A stretch of DNA of 64,000 nt, taken from NCBI RefSeq assembly GCF_014841125.1, contig NZ_JACYTQ010000002.1, positions 186,001-250,000 of the forward strand. Reading direction: 5' to 3'. Numbering within the stretch: position 1 is the stretch's first letter; each line of letters begins with the position of its first letter. The DNA is from Echinicola arenosa (GTDB lineage: Bacteria > Bacteroidota > Bacteroidia > Cytophagales > Cyclobacteriaceae). Shown here one piece after another: positions 43,112-52,709 of the stretch. The notes under the pieces were generated by a model, which saw only the letters and a list, made by a program, of their open reading frames with translations, did not search any database and was not told where the DNA came from. The position numbers and the translations under genes were made by a program.

Positions 43112-46100
43112 CTAATGTTCTGCAAACCCCTGAAAATCATTTAGATTATGATCGATTGGCTTAAGGCCTTCTTTATAGCCAGATGGAGACACCCCATATT
43201 TATCTTTAAATGTCCTACTAAAATAATTGGGATCACTGAAACCGACCGCATAAGCCACTTCGGATACATTTCTGCCTTCCAGCAATAAAACAGTAGCTTC
43301 CTTCAAACGGATGGCCTTTACAAATTCAGTTGCACTTAGGTTGACCAGTTTTTTCAATTTCATATGAAGCAAGGTCCTGCTTACTCCAGCTTCTTTACTA
43401 AAGCTGGTGATATTAAAGGAAGGGTCCTCCAGGTTTTGATTTACTATCTCAATCAGTTTTTTCAAAAATTCATGGTCTTTGTTATTTACTGGTTTCTCAT
43501 AATTATCGATGCTTCCGAATTTCAAAAAATGCTGTTTTAAACTGTTCCTGGATTCCAGAATATTCTTAACTATCAATCTTAATTCTTGCAAATTGAAGGG
43601 TTTGGGCAGATAAGCATCAGCGCCAATTCCAAGACCTTCTATCTTATTCTCAAAAGTTGATTTGGCGGTGAGCAAAATAAAAGGGACATGGCTGGTATCA
43701 ATATTGCCTTTGATGATCTTACAAAGTTCCACTCCACCCATTTCAGGCATCACAACATCTGAGATAATCACATCAGGAACATTTTTGTTGATTTTATCCA
43801 AGGCCGAGAGTCCATTTTTCGCTGAAATAACCTTGTAATATTGAGAAAAATAATCGACGAGGAACTTTCGCATCTCTTCGTTATCTTCCACAATCATCAA
43901 ATCAAAAACCACTTGATCTTCTTCTTCCAAAGCCATTTCACCTCTTTCATTTTCATTTATTTCAAAAAGCCCTTCATCAATTGATAGTGATTTATTGCCA
44001 ACTACTTTCTTATAACTTTCCTGATCTTTGGCCTTGATATTAATGGGTAGCAAAATAGTGAAGCGCATTCCCTCATCTTTCATATTTTCTGCCTCAATAC
44101 TTCCTCCCAAATACTTGGTAAGACTATTGACCAGAGCCAGGCCGATTCCCGAACCTGAACTACTATCCTTATTGTCTTTGGCCTGATAGAATGGCAGAAA
44201 TATTTTATTTCTTTCCTGTTCAGATATGCCGATACCATTATCTTCCAGTTCTATCCGAATGGATTCTTCATGTCCATCTTTTGATGGAATCATACTTACT
44301 TTCATATTGATTTCACCAAATTCCGGCGTGTTTTTTATAGCATTGGACACCAGGTTGGTGATGATTTTCTCTACCTTATCTGCATCAAACAAGATCTCCT
44401 TATTCTCACTTTCAGAATAAAAATTAAAGGAAATGTTCTTCTTGTTATACAAAGGAATGAATGCATTAAATGTATCCTTCAAAAACAAAACAATATCTCC
44501 TTGCCTTAGCTTCAAACAAGTATGGTCTGATTCTGCCTTCCTAAATTCCATAAGCTGTTCAATCAAAAAATGTAACCTTCCCGCATTCCTTTTGATCAAC
44601 TTAAAATCTTGATTTTCTAGACTATTTTTCTGACTGTTTTCCAAAAACTTATCAATGGCAGCAATGATCAAAGTCAATGGCGTCTTGAATTCGTGGGAAA
44701 TATAAGTGAAGAAATTAAGCTTATGTTGGTGTAATTCCTCCATCTTATCCTTTTCAACCTTTTCCAGCTGGTAAACCATCTTTTCTTTGCTTCTCCTATT
44801 GAGGTACATTTTATAGGCATATATCACCAAGATCACCAACAGTAAATACAATAGCTTTGCCCAAACCGTCAACCAAATTGGCGGCTTTACACTTAATTGA
44901 ATGGTCCTTTCCGGGGACCATATTCCATTGGGATTGGCTGCCTTTACATGTAAGACATAATCTCCAGGTGATAGATTGGTATAGGTAGCCGAGTTCTTCT
45001 CTGCTGGCTTATTCCAAGTCTTTTCAAAGCCTTCCAAATAGTAGGAATAGACATTCTTGCCTGATGAAAAATAATTGGTGGCCACAAAGTCAAATGTAAT
45101 TACATTTTGATAGTAATTGAGTTCGACATATTCTGTCTCATCGATCTGAGCATCAAGTATTCCCTCACTTCCTCCTGCCTGCAAAGGCTTATTAAAAAGC
45201 TTCATTTCCATAAAATGTACACTGGGAGGTATATCCACTGGCTTAATGCTATCCGGATGAAAATGATAAAGACCATTCACTGTACCAAAATACATCCTGC
45301 CTTTTTTGTCCTGAAAACTGGACTTAAAGTTAAATTGCACATCCCGTAAGCCTTTTGATTTATCATAAGTGACAAACTCCCCAGTTTCTGGCCTTAATAC
45401 TGTAAGCCCCTTATTTGTGCTCATCCAAAGGGCTCCGCTCTTATCCTCCAAAATTCCATAAACATTATTATTAGGGAGACCATTATGCTTGGTATAAGTG
45501 ACAAACTTTTGTTCTGCATCATTCCATCTTAAGAGTCCCCCATTTAATGTCCCGAACCAGATCCTGTTTTTCGAATCCTGAAATGCACTGATCACTTTAT
45601 TGGCAGTCAATCCATGATTACCAGGTAAATCTTTGTTAAACCAAGTCAGACTATCTATTTCTTTGTTATATCGATATATCCCGCTGTTCCTTGTACAGAC
45701 CCAAAGGTTTCCACGATCATCCTCAAGCATGTCGAAGATGAATTTCTTACCTATTCCTTCTGGTTTAAATAAACTGAAACGATCATTTTCTTTATCATAG
45801 ATATTTACCCCCTGCCAAGTACCAACCCATAAAGTGCCTTGGGCATCATATAGCAGAGAAAACACATTGTTATGGGATACAGAAGTACTTTCCTCGGGAT
45901 CGTGCCTATAAACAGTAAATTTCCCTGTGGATGGATTATATCGGTTAAGTCCTTCAAGAAAAGTCCCCATCCAAATATTCCCGGCATCATCTTCTACAAT
46001 GGCATGAACATTATTTCCACTGATACTATTCCTGTTTTTATTATACTTTAAATAGTTGAAATTTTCTCGCTTGCTGTCCCAAATGGTTACCCCTACATCT

Positions 46101-47188
46101 TCTGAACCAATCCACAAATTGCCCTTACTATCTTCCATGATTTGGCTAACCGCTTTCCCTCCCAAAGCAGATTTACCGCCATCAGCAACTAATTTGACAA
46201 AACCGGTATCTCTTAATTTTACATAATTGACTCCCCCAAAATAGGTCCCCATCCACATGATGCTTTCCCTGCTTTTATAGATGCAGTACACAGATTGATC
46301 ACTTAATGCATAGGGAGATTGGTCAAATGATTGGGAATAATGCTCAAAGTCACCATGCCTCTTGTCATAAATATAAAGCCCGTTTTCAGTTCCTAACCAT
46401 AGTCTATTTTGATCATCTTCACTGATGGCCCTGACCAAGGAAATATCCAAACCAGCAGCTGAAGAGTTTATTTTTTCAAATGCATCTCTTTTAGAAGAGT
46501 AACGGAAAACGCCTTCCTTTGCCCCTAACCACATGGTACCTTGACTATCTTTAAACATGGAATAAAAATTATTTCGAGCCAGTATATTAGGCCTGAAATC
46601 AGGGTATTCTTTAATCGTTTCCCCTTGCTTGTTTACCAGATATACTCCCTCTACCGTCATCAGCCAAAACACATCCTTTTTATACTCAGCAATAGCTAAT
46701 GTGACACCTTCTCTTAATTTGCTCACCTCATTTTTCTGATTCACTAGAAAAAGTCCATCCGTAGAACAGACGTACAAATGGGAATCACTGGATTCGAAGA
46801 GATATTTGATATAGCCTAAAGGCTTTCCTTCGAAATGGATATTTTCTATCCTGTCAGTTTTATAATCAAATCGGTCCAGACCAATCGATGTGCCTATAAA
46901 AAGTCGCTCCCCATTCACGGCTTCCAAGCAAAGTATCTCATCAGCACTTAAGCCCTTCTCTTCATTTGCTTCACTATAATAGGTCTTTAGATCATAGCTG
47001 TTGTACCTGTTCAGCCCTTCTCTAGTTCCTATCCATATATAGCCTTTATGGTCCTGGACCATACTATAGACCGTGCTATGTGAAAGCCCATCTTGGGTGG
47101 TCAGTTTATGGAATACAGGCTTTATCCCTGCCCACAATTCCATATATGCCCCCATAAATAGAAGCAGGGTAAGTAAAATCCTTTCCAT
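43112..47188 (-). CDS. Hybrid two-component system regulator (HTCS) of the sulfated-glycan PUL
   Basis: A 1358-residue single-chain signal system. After a signal peptide come two-component regulator propeller repeats (WIGTREGLNRY, LWLGTENGLYIYD and many more, about residues 25-690), a Y_Y_Y domain (YYLEGFEKTWNKP, about 700-770), a TM helix at about 770-793, and a HisKA domain with YISHEFKTPLTL (phospho-His near 833). An HATPase domain follows (DNGIGIS, GSGIGLALVNSL, about 960-1065), a receiver with IISDVVMPEMGG (Asp near 1144), and an AraC-type HTH (about 1250-1343, VGFSDPNYFSRTFKDKYGVSPSGYK). It senses PUL oligosaccharides in the periplasm and activates the surrounding SusCD/sulfatase genes. 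Confidence 0.95.
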   Translation of the reverse strand: MERILLTLLLFMGAYMELWAGIKPVFHKLTTQDGLSHSTVYSMVQDHKGYIWIGTREGLNRYNSYDLKTYYSEANEEKGLSADEILCLEAVNGERLFIGTSIGLDRFDYKTDRIENIHFEGKPLGYIKYLFESSDSHLYVCSTDGLFLVNQKNEVSKLREGVTLAIAEYKKDVFWLMTVEGVYLVNKQGETIKEYPDFRPNILARNNFYSMFKDSQGTMWLGAKEGVFRYSSKRDAFEKINSSAAGLDISLVRAISEDDQNRLWLGTENGLYIYDKRHGDFEHYSQSFDQSPYALSDQSVYCIYKSRESIMWMGTYFGGVNYVKLRDTGFVKLVADGGKSALGGKAVSQIMEDSKGNLWIGSEDVGVTIWDSKRENFNYLKYNKNRNSISGNNVHAIVEDDAGNIWMGTFLEGLNRYNPSTGKFTVYRHDPEESTSVSHNNVFSLLYDAQGTLWVGTWQGVNIYDKENDRFSLFKPEGIGKKFIFDMLEDDRGNLWVCTRNSGIYRYNKEIDSLTWFNKDLPGNHGLTANKVISAFQDSKNRIWFGTLNGGLLRWNDAEQKFVTYTKHNGLPNNNVYGILEDKSGALWMSTNKGLTVLRPETGEFVTYDKSKGLRDVQFNFKSSFQDKKGRMYFGTVNGLYHFHPDSIKPVDIPPSVHFMEMKLFNKPLQAGGSEGILDAQIDETEYVELNYYQNVITFDFVATNYFSSGKNVYSYYLEGFEKTWNKPAEKNSATYTNLSPGDYVLHVKAANPNGIWSPERTIQLSVKPPIWLTVWAKLLYLLLVILVIYAYKMYLNRRSKEKMVYQLEKVEKDKMEELHQHKLNFFTYISHEFKTPLTLIIAAIDKFLENSQKNSLENQDFKLIKRNAGRLHFLIEQLMEFRKAESDHTCLKLRQGDIVLFLKDTFNAFIPLYNKKNISFNFYSESENKEILFDADKVEKIITNLVSNAIKNTPEFGEINMKVSMIPSKDGHEESIRIELEDNGIGISEQERNKIFLPFYQAKDNKDSSSGSGIGLALVNSLTKYLGGSIEAENMKDEGMRFTILLPINIKAKDQESYKKVVGNKSLSIDEGLFEINENERGEMALEEEDQVVFDLMIVEDNEEMRKFLVDYFSQYYKVISAKNGLSALDKINKNVPDVIISDVVMPEMGGVELCKIIKGNIDTSHVPFILLTAKSTFENKIEGLGIGADAYLPKPFNLQELRLIVKNILESRNSLKQHFLKFGSIDNYEKPVNNKDHEFLKKLIEIVNQNLEDPSFNITSFSKEAGVSRTLLHMKLKKLVNLSATEFVKAIRLKEATVLLLEGRNVSEVAYAVGFSDPNYFSRTFKDKYGVSPSGYKEGLKPIDHNLNDFQGFAEH

Positions 47189-47270
47189 GACATTTTGGGT
47201 TGATTGCTAATAGTCATTGATTGTATAAAACTAATCTTTCTGACCTATAAATCAAGGACATGCCAGCATA

Positions 47271-48701
47271 TCAAGGCAACTTGCTTTTCCAATCAAGCAA
47301 CATCCCTGCTAACCTCGACACCATCTGTGGCCGGGTATCGGCTATGTTATTGGTCTCTGCAATATCATCCCTGAGATTGTACAGCTCTATTTGAGTACTG
47401 TCTTTATTCATCAGTAATTTATAATCTCCATCCAAGATAGCCAAGCGGGGACTTCTATATCTGGGATTGCCGGGAGATATGTCAAACTCTCCTCCATATT
47501 CCCAAAATATAGGTTCGTTCCTATCTGACGCATTACCTAACAATACCTGACTACGATCTTCCCCATCTATGTCAGATGCGGGTGTCTCAAGGCCCAACAG
47601 AGCAACCAAAGTAGGCAAAATATCAGTGGCATGAACTGTGGACTCCATGAGGCTACCCGGTCTGAAATGGCCCGGCCATCTCGCCATAAAAGGCACCCTG
47701 ATGCCTCCTTCATAAAGGCTCCATTTTCTACCCCGGAAAGGTCCCGCATCACCTGGGGGATTCAAATTCTCCTTATAATAATAAGCCCAGTCTGTGGGAC
47801 CATTATCACTGGTTAGAATAATCAGGGTATTATCAAGAACACCCATTTCTTCCAACCCATCCAGTAGCCGTCCTATTTCTTTATCCAACTGGTAGATTAC
47901 AGCAAGGTATTCCTGAAAGTAATGATTGTTGGCATAATCAGTAAACTTACCCAAATGATCTTCCTTAGGGTGAAAAGGATCATGTACATCATTGGGCCAA
48001 AGATCGATATAGAAAGGTTCTCCTTGGTTTTCCTTTATAAATTGAAGAGTTCTATCCACATATATTGGGGTTTTTTCATGCTTTTCCACCCATGTAACCT
48101 GCCCCCTCCCTAATGCAGCACTTTCTTTGGAAAGGCCATCATTTTTATCCAATAACCTGTCTCCTAATCCTTCAAAAGACACTAAAGATTCATCAAATCC
48201 ATAAGCTGTTGGCAATGGCGCTTCCCCCACATCCCTTCCTCCTCCCATGTGCCATTTTCCAAAATGGGCAGTTGAATAACCCGCCCTTTTGAACACTTTG
48301 GCTATAGTAGTGACATTTTCATCCAGATAGTTGGCCATACCTCTTTTTTCATTTCGCTCTCTGCTGGCCAAAAAGGAGGTGATTTTAAATTTTGAAGGGT
48401 ATTGTCCTGTCATCAGCGTTACCCTGGAAGGAGAACAGATTGGAGAACCCACATAAAACCTTTTGAGCGTCACTCCATCTCCGCCAATTCTGTCCATATT
48501 AGGAGTCTGTATATCACAGTTTCCATAAGCACTCAAATCACCATAGCCCATGTCATCTATAAATATCATGATGACATTGGTTTTATTTTTATTTTGACCA
48601 AATACTTCGGTTTTCAAGGAGCTATACACAAGGCCAACAACCATCATTAAAGTTACTCTAGTAAAGAATGCCTTAATATTGCTCTTCTTAATATTCTTCA
48701 T
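47271..48701 (-). CDS. Secreted sulfatase, arylsulfatase A-like (S1, CSPSR)
   Basis: A 476-residue type I sulfatase with a signal peptide ending near FGQ (residue 36). The formylglycine site is CSPSRVTLMTGQYPSKF with Cys89; ligands are seen in IFIDDMGYGD (about 46-55) and LTSDNGPTDWAY. HFGKWHMGGGRDVGEAPLPTAYGFD supplies the Lys/His substrate-pocket residues. It differs clearly from the other two sulfatases here, so it probably targets another sulfate position on the same glycan. It lies upstream of the HTCS gene on the same strand. Confidence 0.92.
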   Translation of the reverse strand: MKNIKKSNIKAFFTRVTLMMVVGLVYSSLKTEVFGQNKNKTNVIMIFIDDMGYGDLSAYGNCDIQTPNMDRIGGDGVTLKRFYVGSPICSPSRVTLMTGQYPSKFKITSFLASRERNEKRGMANYLDENVTTIAKVFKRAGYSTAHFGKWHMGGGRDVGEAPLPTAYGFDESLVSFEGLGDRLLDKNDGLSKESAALGRGQVTWVEKHEKTPIYVDRTLQFIKENQGEPFYIDLWPNDVHDPFHPKEDHLGKFTDYANNHYFQEYLAVIYQLDKEIGRLLDGLEEMGVLDNTLIILTSDNGPTDWAYYYKENLNPPGDAGPFRGRKWSLYEGGIRVPFMARWPGHFRPGSLMESTVHATDILPTLVALLGLETPASDIDGEDRSQVLLGNASDRNEPIFWEYGGEFDISPGNPRYRSPRLAILDGDYKLLMNKDSTQIELYNLRDDIAETNNIADTRPQMVSRLAGMLLDWKSKLP

Positions 48702-48790
48702 AATCTCTTTATATCTATTATTGATTTAACCCGAAATTTGCATTAGGAATCGTAATGGATAGGCTAATGCATTTTTTTTGGGTTTAATGA

Positions 48791-51127
48791 TCAATCAGTG
48801 GTAGCTACACCATTTACGGTCTCAGAAGTATACAGCCCCATATCAAAGGCACCTTCATTGTTCTTAGTTTTTACCTCTATGGATACTACATTTTTTCCTT
48901 CTTGCAAATACTCCTCTGCCCCTTCCAAAATGATATGCGTATAATGCCTTTTTCTTCCTCCACCATCATTTAAGGTTTTCACCAAATGCCCATTTATAAA
49001 AACTTTGGCTTCAGAACGAGGGGCATAGTATTTTAAATAGATTTTTTCCGGAACAGCCTGTAATCCAAATGTTTTTCTCAAATGAAGTTCATCTCCTTCC
49101 CAAGGACTTGATGGGGGTAAAAACGGATTATCACCACCACTAAATGGCGCAGCCTGTTCCTCCCATTTGGCATCTTTATAGTCCAAAGCAGTCCAATTTT
49201 CATTCACCTTGCCAAAATTGACTTTCCATGTTTCAGGTGAATGTTCAGAGTCGGTCAGTAAATCATGTTTTTTCCATCTGGGCTCATAAAGAGGCTTAAT
49301 CCACTTCTTTACTTTTTCAGGATCAATTTTCACCACCTCCCGATCATAGGTGATCATGCCGTTCACCTCTCCTTCTACATCAGTAGTCTGGGTATAAATC
49401 GCAGCAGAAAGCCCCCAACTGATCAATCCCTCCAGGTTCTTAATGATAGAATGAAACTCGTTTTCATATTCTGCCTTGTCTTGGTAGGTCAAATAGCCCC
49501 AGTTCCTTTTATCCCACCATAAATGATCTTTTACAGGCAGTCCCAAACCTCCAAATTCTCCCAGAACGGAAGCCCTGTTTTCCTCTGGCAATTCCATGCC
49601 TGGACCTGGATACAAGTGAACATCAATCATATCACCGACTTTCCTGTCTGCCCAGCCACTTGGAGCATCTACCAATCTGCTCGGATCATATTGTTTGGTC
49701 CAATGGGCCAACTTCTCTGTTTCATATTGTCCCCACCCCTCATTTAAAGGTACCCAAACTACAATGGATGGAAAATTATACAGGTTATCCATCATGGACT
49801 TAAGCTCTCTTTCAAACTGTTGAGCGGAAGCCAAGGGTCTTTCCCAGTCCAAAAGGGCATCATGCTTGACATGCTGAACAGATTTCTCTTCAGCAATAAA
49901 ACCAGATGGCATATCCTGCCAGACTAACATTCCCATCTTATCACAATGGTAGTAAAACCTGGCTGGTTCTACCTTCACATGCTTTCTTAGCATATTGAAA
50001 CCCATTTCTTGGGTCATTTTGATATCATAGACCATCGCCTCCTCTGTAGGTGCTGTGTAAAGTCCATCAGGCCACCATCCCTGATCCAAAAGTCCAAACT
50101 GGAACAAGGGCTCATTATTTAACATAATCCTCGTATAGCCATTGCCATCTTTTCCCAAGGAGATCTTCCGCATACCAAAATAACTCTCTACCATGTCCAC
50201 CAACTCCCCCTCATTATTATAGAGTTTTATTTCCAGATCATAAAGGTGAGGGTTATCTGGCGACCAAAGGATCATATCATTTATTGGCAATATTGCAGTG
50301 GAATGATTGGACTTTTCACCTACCGTAATTTTAGTTCCAGCAATATTTTTACCATTGGAAGCAGCAAGGATTTCAAGCACATAATCCTTTGACAATGCAG
50401 GATATTCCACCGCTACGCTTAGCTCCTTTCTGTCAATATCAGGACTAAGGCGAAGGTTTTTGATATAATCTACAGGTACTGATTCCAACCAAACGGTTTG
50501 CCAAATACCGGTTACCGGCGTATACCATATTCCCTTGGGGTCGGACACTTGTTTTCCCCTGGCTTGCATGCCTTCATCAGTGGGATCCCAGACCCTGAGC
50601 ACCAATTCATTATCGCCCCCTTTTACATATTGGGAAATATCAAAAGTAAAAGAATCATATCCGCCTTTATGCGCTCCCACTTTCTTGCCATTGATATAGA
50701 GTACCGTCTCCCAATCCACTGCCCCAAAATGCAGGAGCGTCCGCCCTTCTAATTTGGATGCATCAATTTGGAGATTTCTTCGGTACCACAGATAATTTTC
50801 ACTGCCCACCAACTTTTTCACACCACTCAGGGAGGATTCAACAGGAAAAGGCACCAATATCTCCCCTTGATATTGCATTGGTAATGCGGATTTGTTTTCA
50901 CTAATAGCAAATTCCCAAGTACCATTCAGGTTGGTCCATTCTTTCCGTTGAAGTTGTGGACGGGGATAGGCAGACCATACATTTTTAGCATCTACTTGGT
51001 CTGTCCATGGCGTTTTCATTTCATAAGAAAGCAGTCCATTTTCATCTTCCTGGCTGTTAGCAGGGGTTGAAGTGAAAAAAGTCAAACAGGCCATGATAAT
51101 ACTTATAGAACAATATGCAGTTTTCAT
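48791..51127 (-). CDS. GH2-family glycosidase (beta-galactosidase-like), secreted
   Basis: A 778-residue enzyme with a signal peptide ending ANS (residue 25). The GH2 sugar-binding domain (WTNLNGTWEFAI, WYRRNLQI, LHFGAVDWETVLYINGKKVGAHKGGYDSFTFD), the immunoglobulin-like domain and the TIM barrel follow. The acid/base is in VPLNEGWGQYE (Glu near 463) and the nucleophile in SVLGEFGGLGLP (Glu near 523). A C-terminal beta-sandwich (about 640-770) is appended and may be a carbohydrate-binding module. GH2 covers beta-galactosidases, beta-glucuronidases and beta-mannosidases; with sulfatases around it, a beta-galactosidase on sulfated galactan fits but is not proven. Confidence 0.9.
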   Translation of the reverse strand: MKTAYCSISIIMACLTFFTSTPANSQEDENGLLSYEMKTPWTDQVDAKNVWSAYPRPQLQRKEWTNLNGTWEFAISENKSALPMQYQGEILVPFPVESSLSGVKKLVGSENYLWYRRNLQIDASKLEGRTLLHFGAVDWETVLYINGKKVGAHKGGYDSFTFDISQYVKGGDNELVLRVWDPTDEGMQARGKQVSDPKGIWYTPVTGIWQTVWLESVPVDYIKNLRLSPDIDRKELSVAVEYPALSKDYVLEILAASNGKNIAGTKITVGEKSNHSTAILPINDMILWSPDNPHLYDLEIKLYNNEGELVDMVESYFGMRKISLGKDGNGYTRIMLNNEPLFQFGLLDQGWWPDGLYTAPTEEAMVYDIKMTQEMGFNMLRKHVKVEPARFYYHCDKMGMLVWQDMPSGFIAEEKSVQHVKHDALLDWERPLASAQQFERELKSMMDNLYNFPSIVVWVPLNEGWGQYETEKLAHWTKQYDPSRLVDAPSGWADRKVGDMIDVHLYPGPGMELPEENRASVLGEFGGLGLPVKDHLWWDKRNWGYLTYQDKAEYENEFHSIIKNLEGLISWGLSAAIYTQTTDVEGEVNGMITYDREVVKIDPEKVKKWIKPLYEPRWKKHDLLTDSEHSPETWKVNFGKVNENWTALDYKDAKWEEQAAPFSGGDNPFLPPSSPWEGDELHLRKTFGLQAVPEKIYLKYYAPRSEAKVFINGHLVKTLNDGGGRKRHYTHIILEGAEEYLQEGKNVVSIEVKTKNNEGAFDMGLYTSETVNGVATTD

Positions 51128-51199
51128 TAATCCATATTTTGAAATGATGTATTATGTTTCAATAGTTTTAGGCCATTCCGCTAAAACATAAAAAGATAG

Positions 51200-51245
51200 C
51201 CAGTCAATGCTTCCATCCTCTAGTAAGATGGAAAGCATCAACTGA
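51200..51245 (-). terminator. Hairpin between SusD and GH2 genes
   Basis: A long imperfect stem (arms about 51201-51217 and 51227-51244) with a nine-base loop. On the minus strand it is followed a few bases later by a T-run, so it can end or attenuate the SusCD transcript before the GH2-sulfatase genes. Confidence 0.6.
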
Positions 51246-51258
51246 CTTACCTTAACCT

Positions 51259-52680
51259 TCAATATCCATCGTTCTGAACGAGATTTTCATTGGCATTGAT
51301 CTCTCCTTGTGGGATGGGATACAATACATTGTATGGCTTGGCATCCTTTCCTCTTTCCAAAGCCTTTTCAATGAATTTTCCATGGCGTAAAAGATCACTT
51401 CTTCTTTTGGTCTCAGAGTAGAATTCCCAAGCCCTTTCCTGTAGTATATGATCCCTTAAACTGCTTTGATCAAAGTTGGCCAACTGTAGTATTTCCATAT
51501 TTTCCCCTGCCCTCGCCCGAACAAGGTTGATTAAGTCTATGCTTTCCTGGTTAGGCCCTTGAAGCTCATTTATTGCCTCCGCCTTGGACAGCAAAATATC
51601 CGCATATCGGACCATAGGAAAATCATTTTCCTGATCTGCTCCTATACGGTTGGGATCCAAAAATTTAAAACTTCTCGAATTGTCATTACCCAGTAACTGA
51701 ACCAATTGACCGTCATTTCTCACATAACTGGTCAGAATAAGGTTCCTTCTATTGTCCTCAGGGGCAAAGGAATTGACAAAGGCATCATAATACCTGAACT
51801 GGGCGGCGAAGTTTGGCCCATCAATCGGATAAGCCGGAGGAAGGGAAAGTGACAACCACTCTGTTCCCATGCCACTAGCATCACGGGTCTGAGGCATTAC
51901 AAAGATAAATTCTGAATTGACCTCATTCTCAGGCGCAAACATGGCTTCATAATCGGGGTATAAATCATATACGCCCAATCCAATAAGCTCATCTGCAGCA
52001 TCAATGCATTTCTGCCATTGTTTGGTGTTGAGGAAAAACTTGGTCAATATGCCCAAAGCAGCTCCCTTTGTGATCCTGTTAGCCTCTACTTGTACGCTTG
52101 GCAGTCCATCGGCAGCAGCCCTTAGTTCGGATTCGATAAACTGGTTCATCTCACTAGCAGGGGCCTTTGCCGGATAAAGCTCTGGTGTGCTGCTCAGCGT
52201 CAATGGTACTTCGCCAAACCACTTGGTCAATAAGTAATAGCTGAAAGCACGGATAAACCTTGCTTCAGCGATCCTCTCATCTTTATCAGCTTGGGAATAA
52301 TTTACCGCTTCCACATTATCCAAAAACAAGTTGACATCCCTAATGGCATTCCATCTGCCATCATAAACGCCACCTATCCAGGGATGCTCAGAATTAAAGG
52401 TAAAATCCTGTATAAAAGCCGCATCCCGAGCTTGCCCTCCTCCTGATTCGAAAAACAGATCAGAAGGACCTTCTTCTAGGTAATGCCACTGGATAAGTCC
52501 AAAACGATGGACTTGCATATACCCGTAGGCAGAAATCAACAAGGATTCCAACCCCACCTCATTATTAAGAATATTACTGGGGCTAAGCTGGTCATAAGGT
52601 TCTTCAACCAGCTGCTCTTCACAAGCGTTCAGGGTGGTCAACAAAAACAACCCTGCGATATATAAACTATATTTTTTCAT
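51259..52680 (-). CDS. SusD/RagB-family glycan-binding lipoprotein (PUL 2)
   Basis: A 473-residue SusD-like lipoprotein: signal MKKYSLYIAGLFLLTT, lipobox LNAC. TPR-like and SusD motifs include IRDVNLFLDNVEAVNYS, IAEARFIRAFSYYLLTKWFGEVPLTL (about residues 140-165), MVRYADILLSKAEAINEL (about 355-372), LVRARAGENMEIL and ILQERAWEFYSETKRRSDLLRHG (about 410-432). It partners the SusC protein encoded 29 bases upstream and binds the polymer at the cell surface. Confidence 0.95.
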   Translation of the reverse strand: MKKYSLYIAGLFLLTTLNACEEQLVEEPYDQLSPSNILNNEVGLESLLISAYGYMQVHRFGLIQWHYLEEGPSDLFFESGGGQARDAAFIQDFTFNSEHPWIGGVYDGRWNAIRDVNLFLDNVEAVNYSQADKDERIAEARFIRAFSYYLLTKWFGEVPLTLSSTPELYPAKAPASEMNQFIESELRAAADGLPSVQVEANRITKGAALGILTKFFLNTKQWQKCIDAADELIGLGVYDLYPDYEAMFAPENEVNSEFIFVMPQTRDASGMGTEWLSLSLPPAYPIDGPNFAAQFRYYDAFVNSFAPEDNRRNLILTSYVRNDGQLVQLLGNDNSRSFKFLDPNRIGADQENDFPMVRYADILLSKAEAINELQGPNQESIDLINLVRARAGENMEILQLANFDQSSLRDHILQERAWEFYSETKRRSDLLRHGKFIEKALERGKDAKPYNVLYPIPQGEINANENLVQNDGY

Positions 52681-52709
52681 TTGTTTTCAATTTAAATTCA
52701 CAGCGTTAC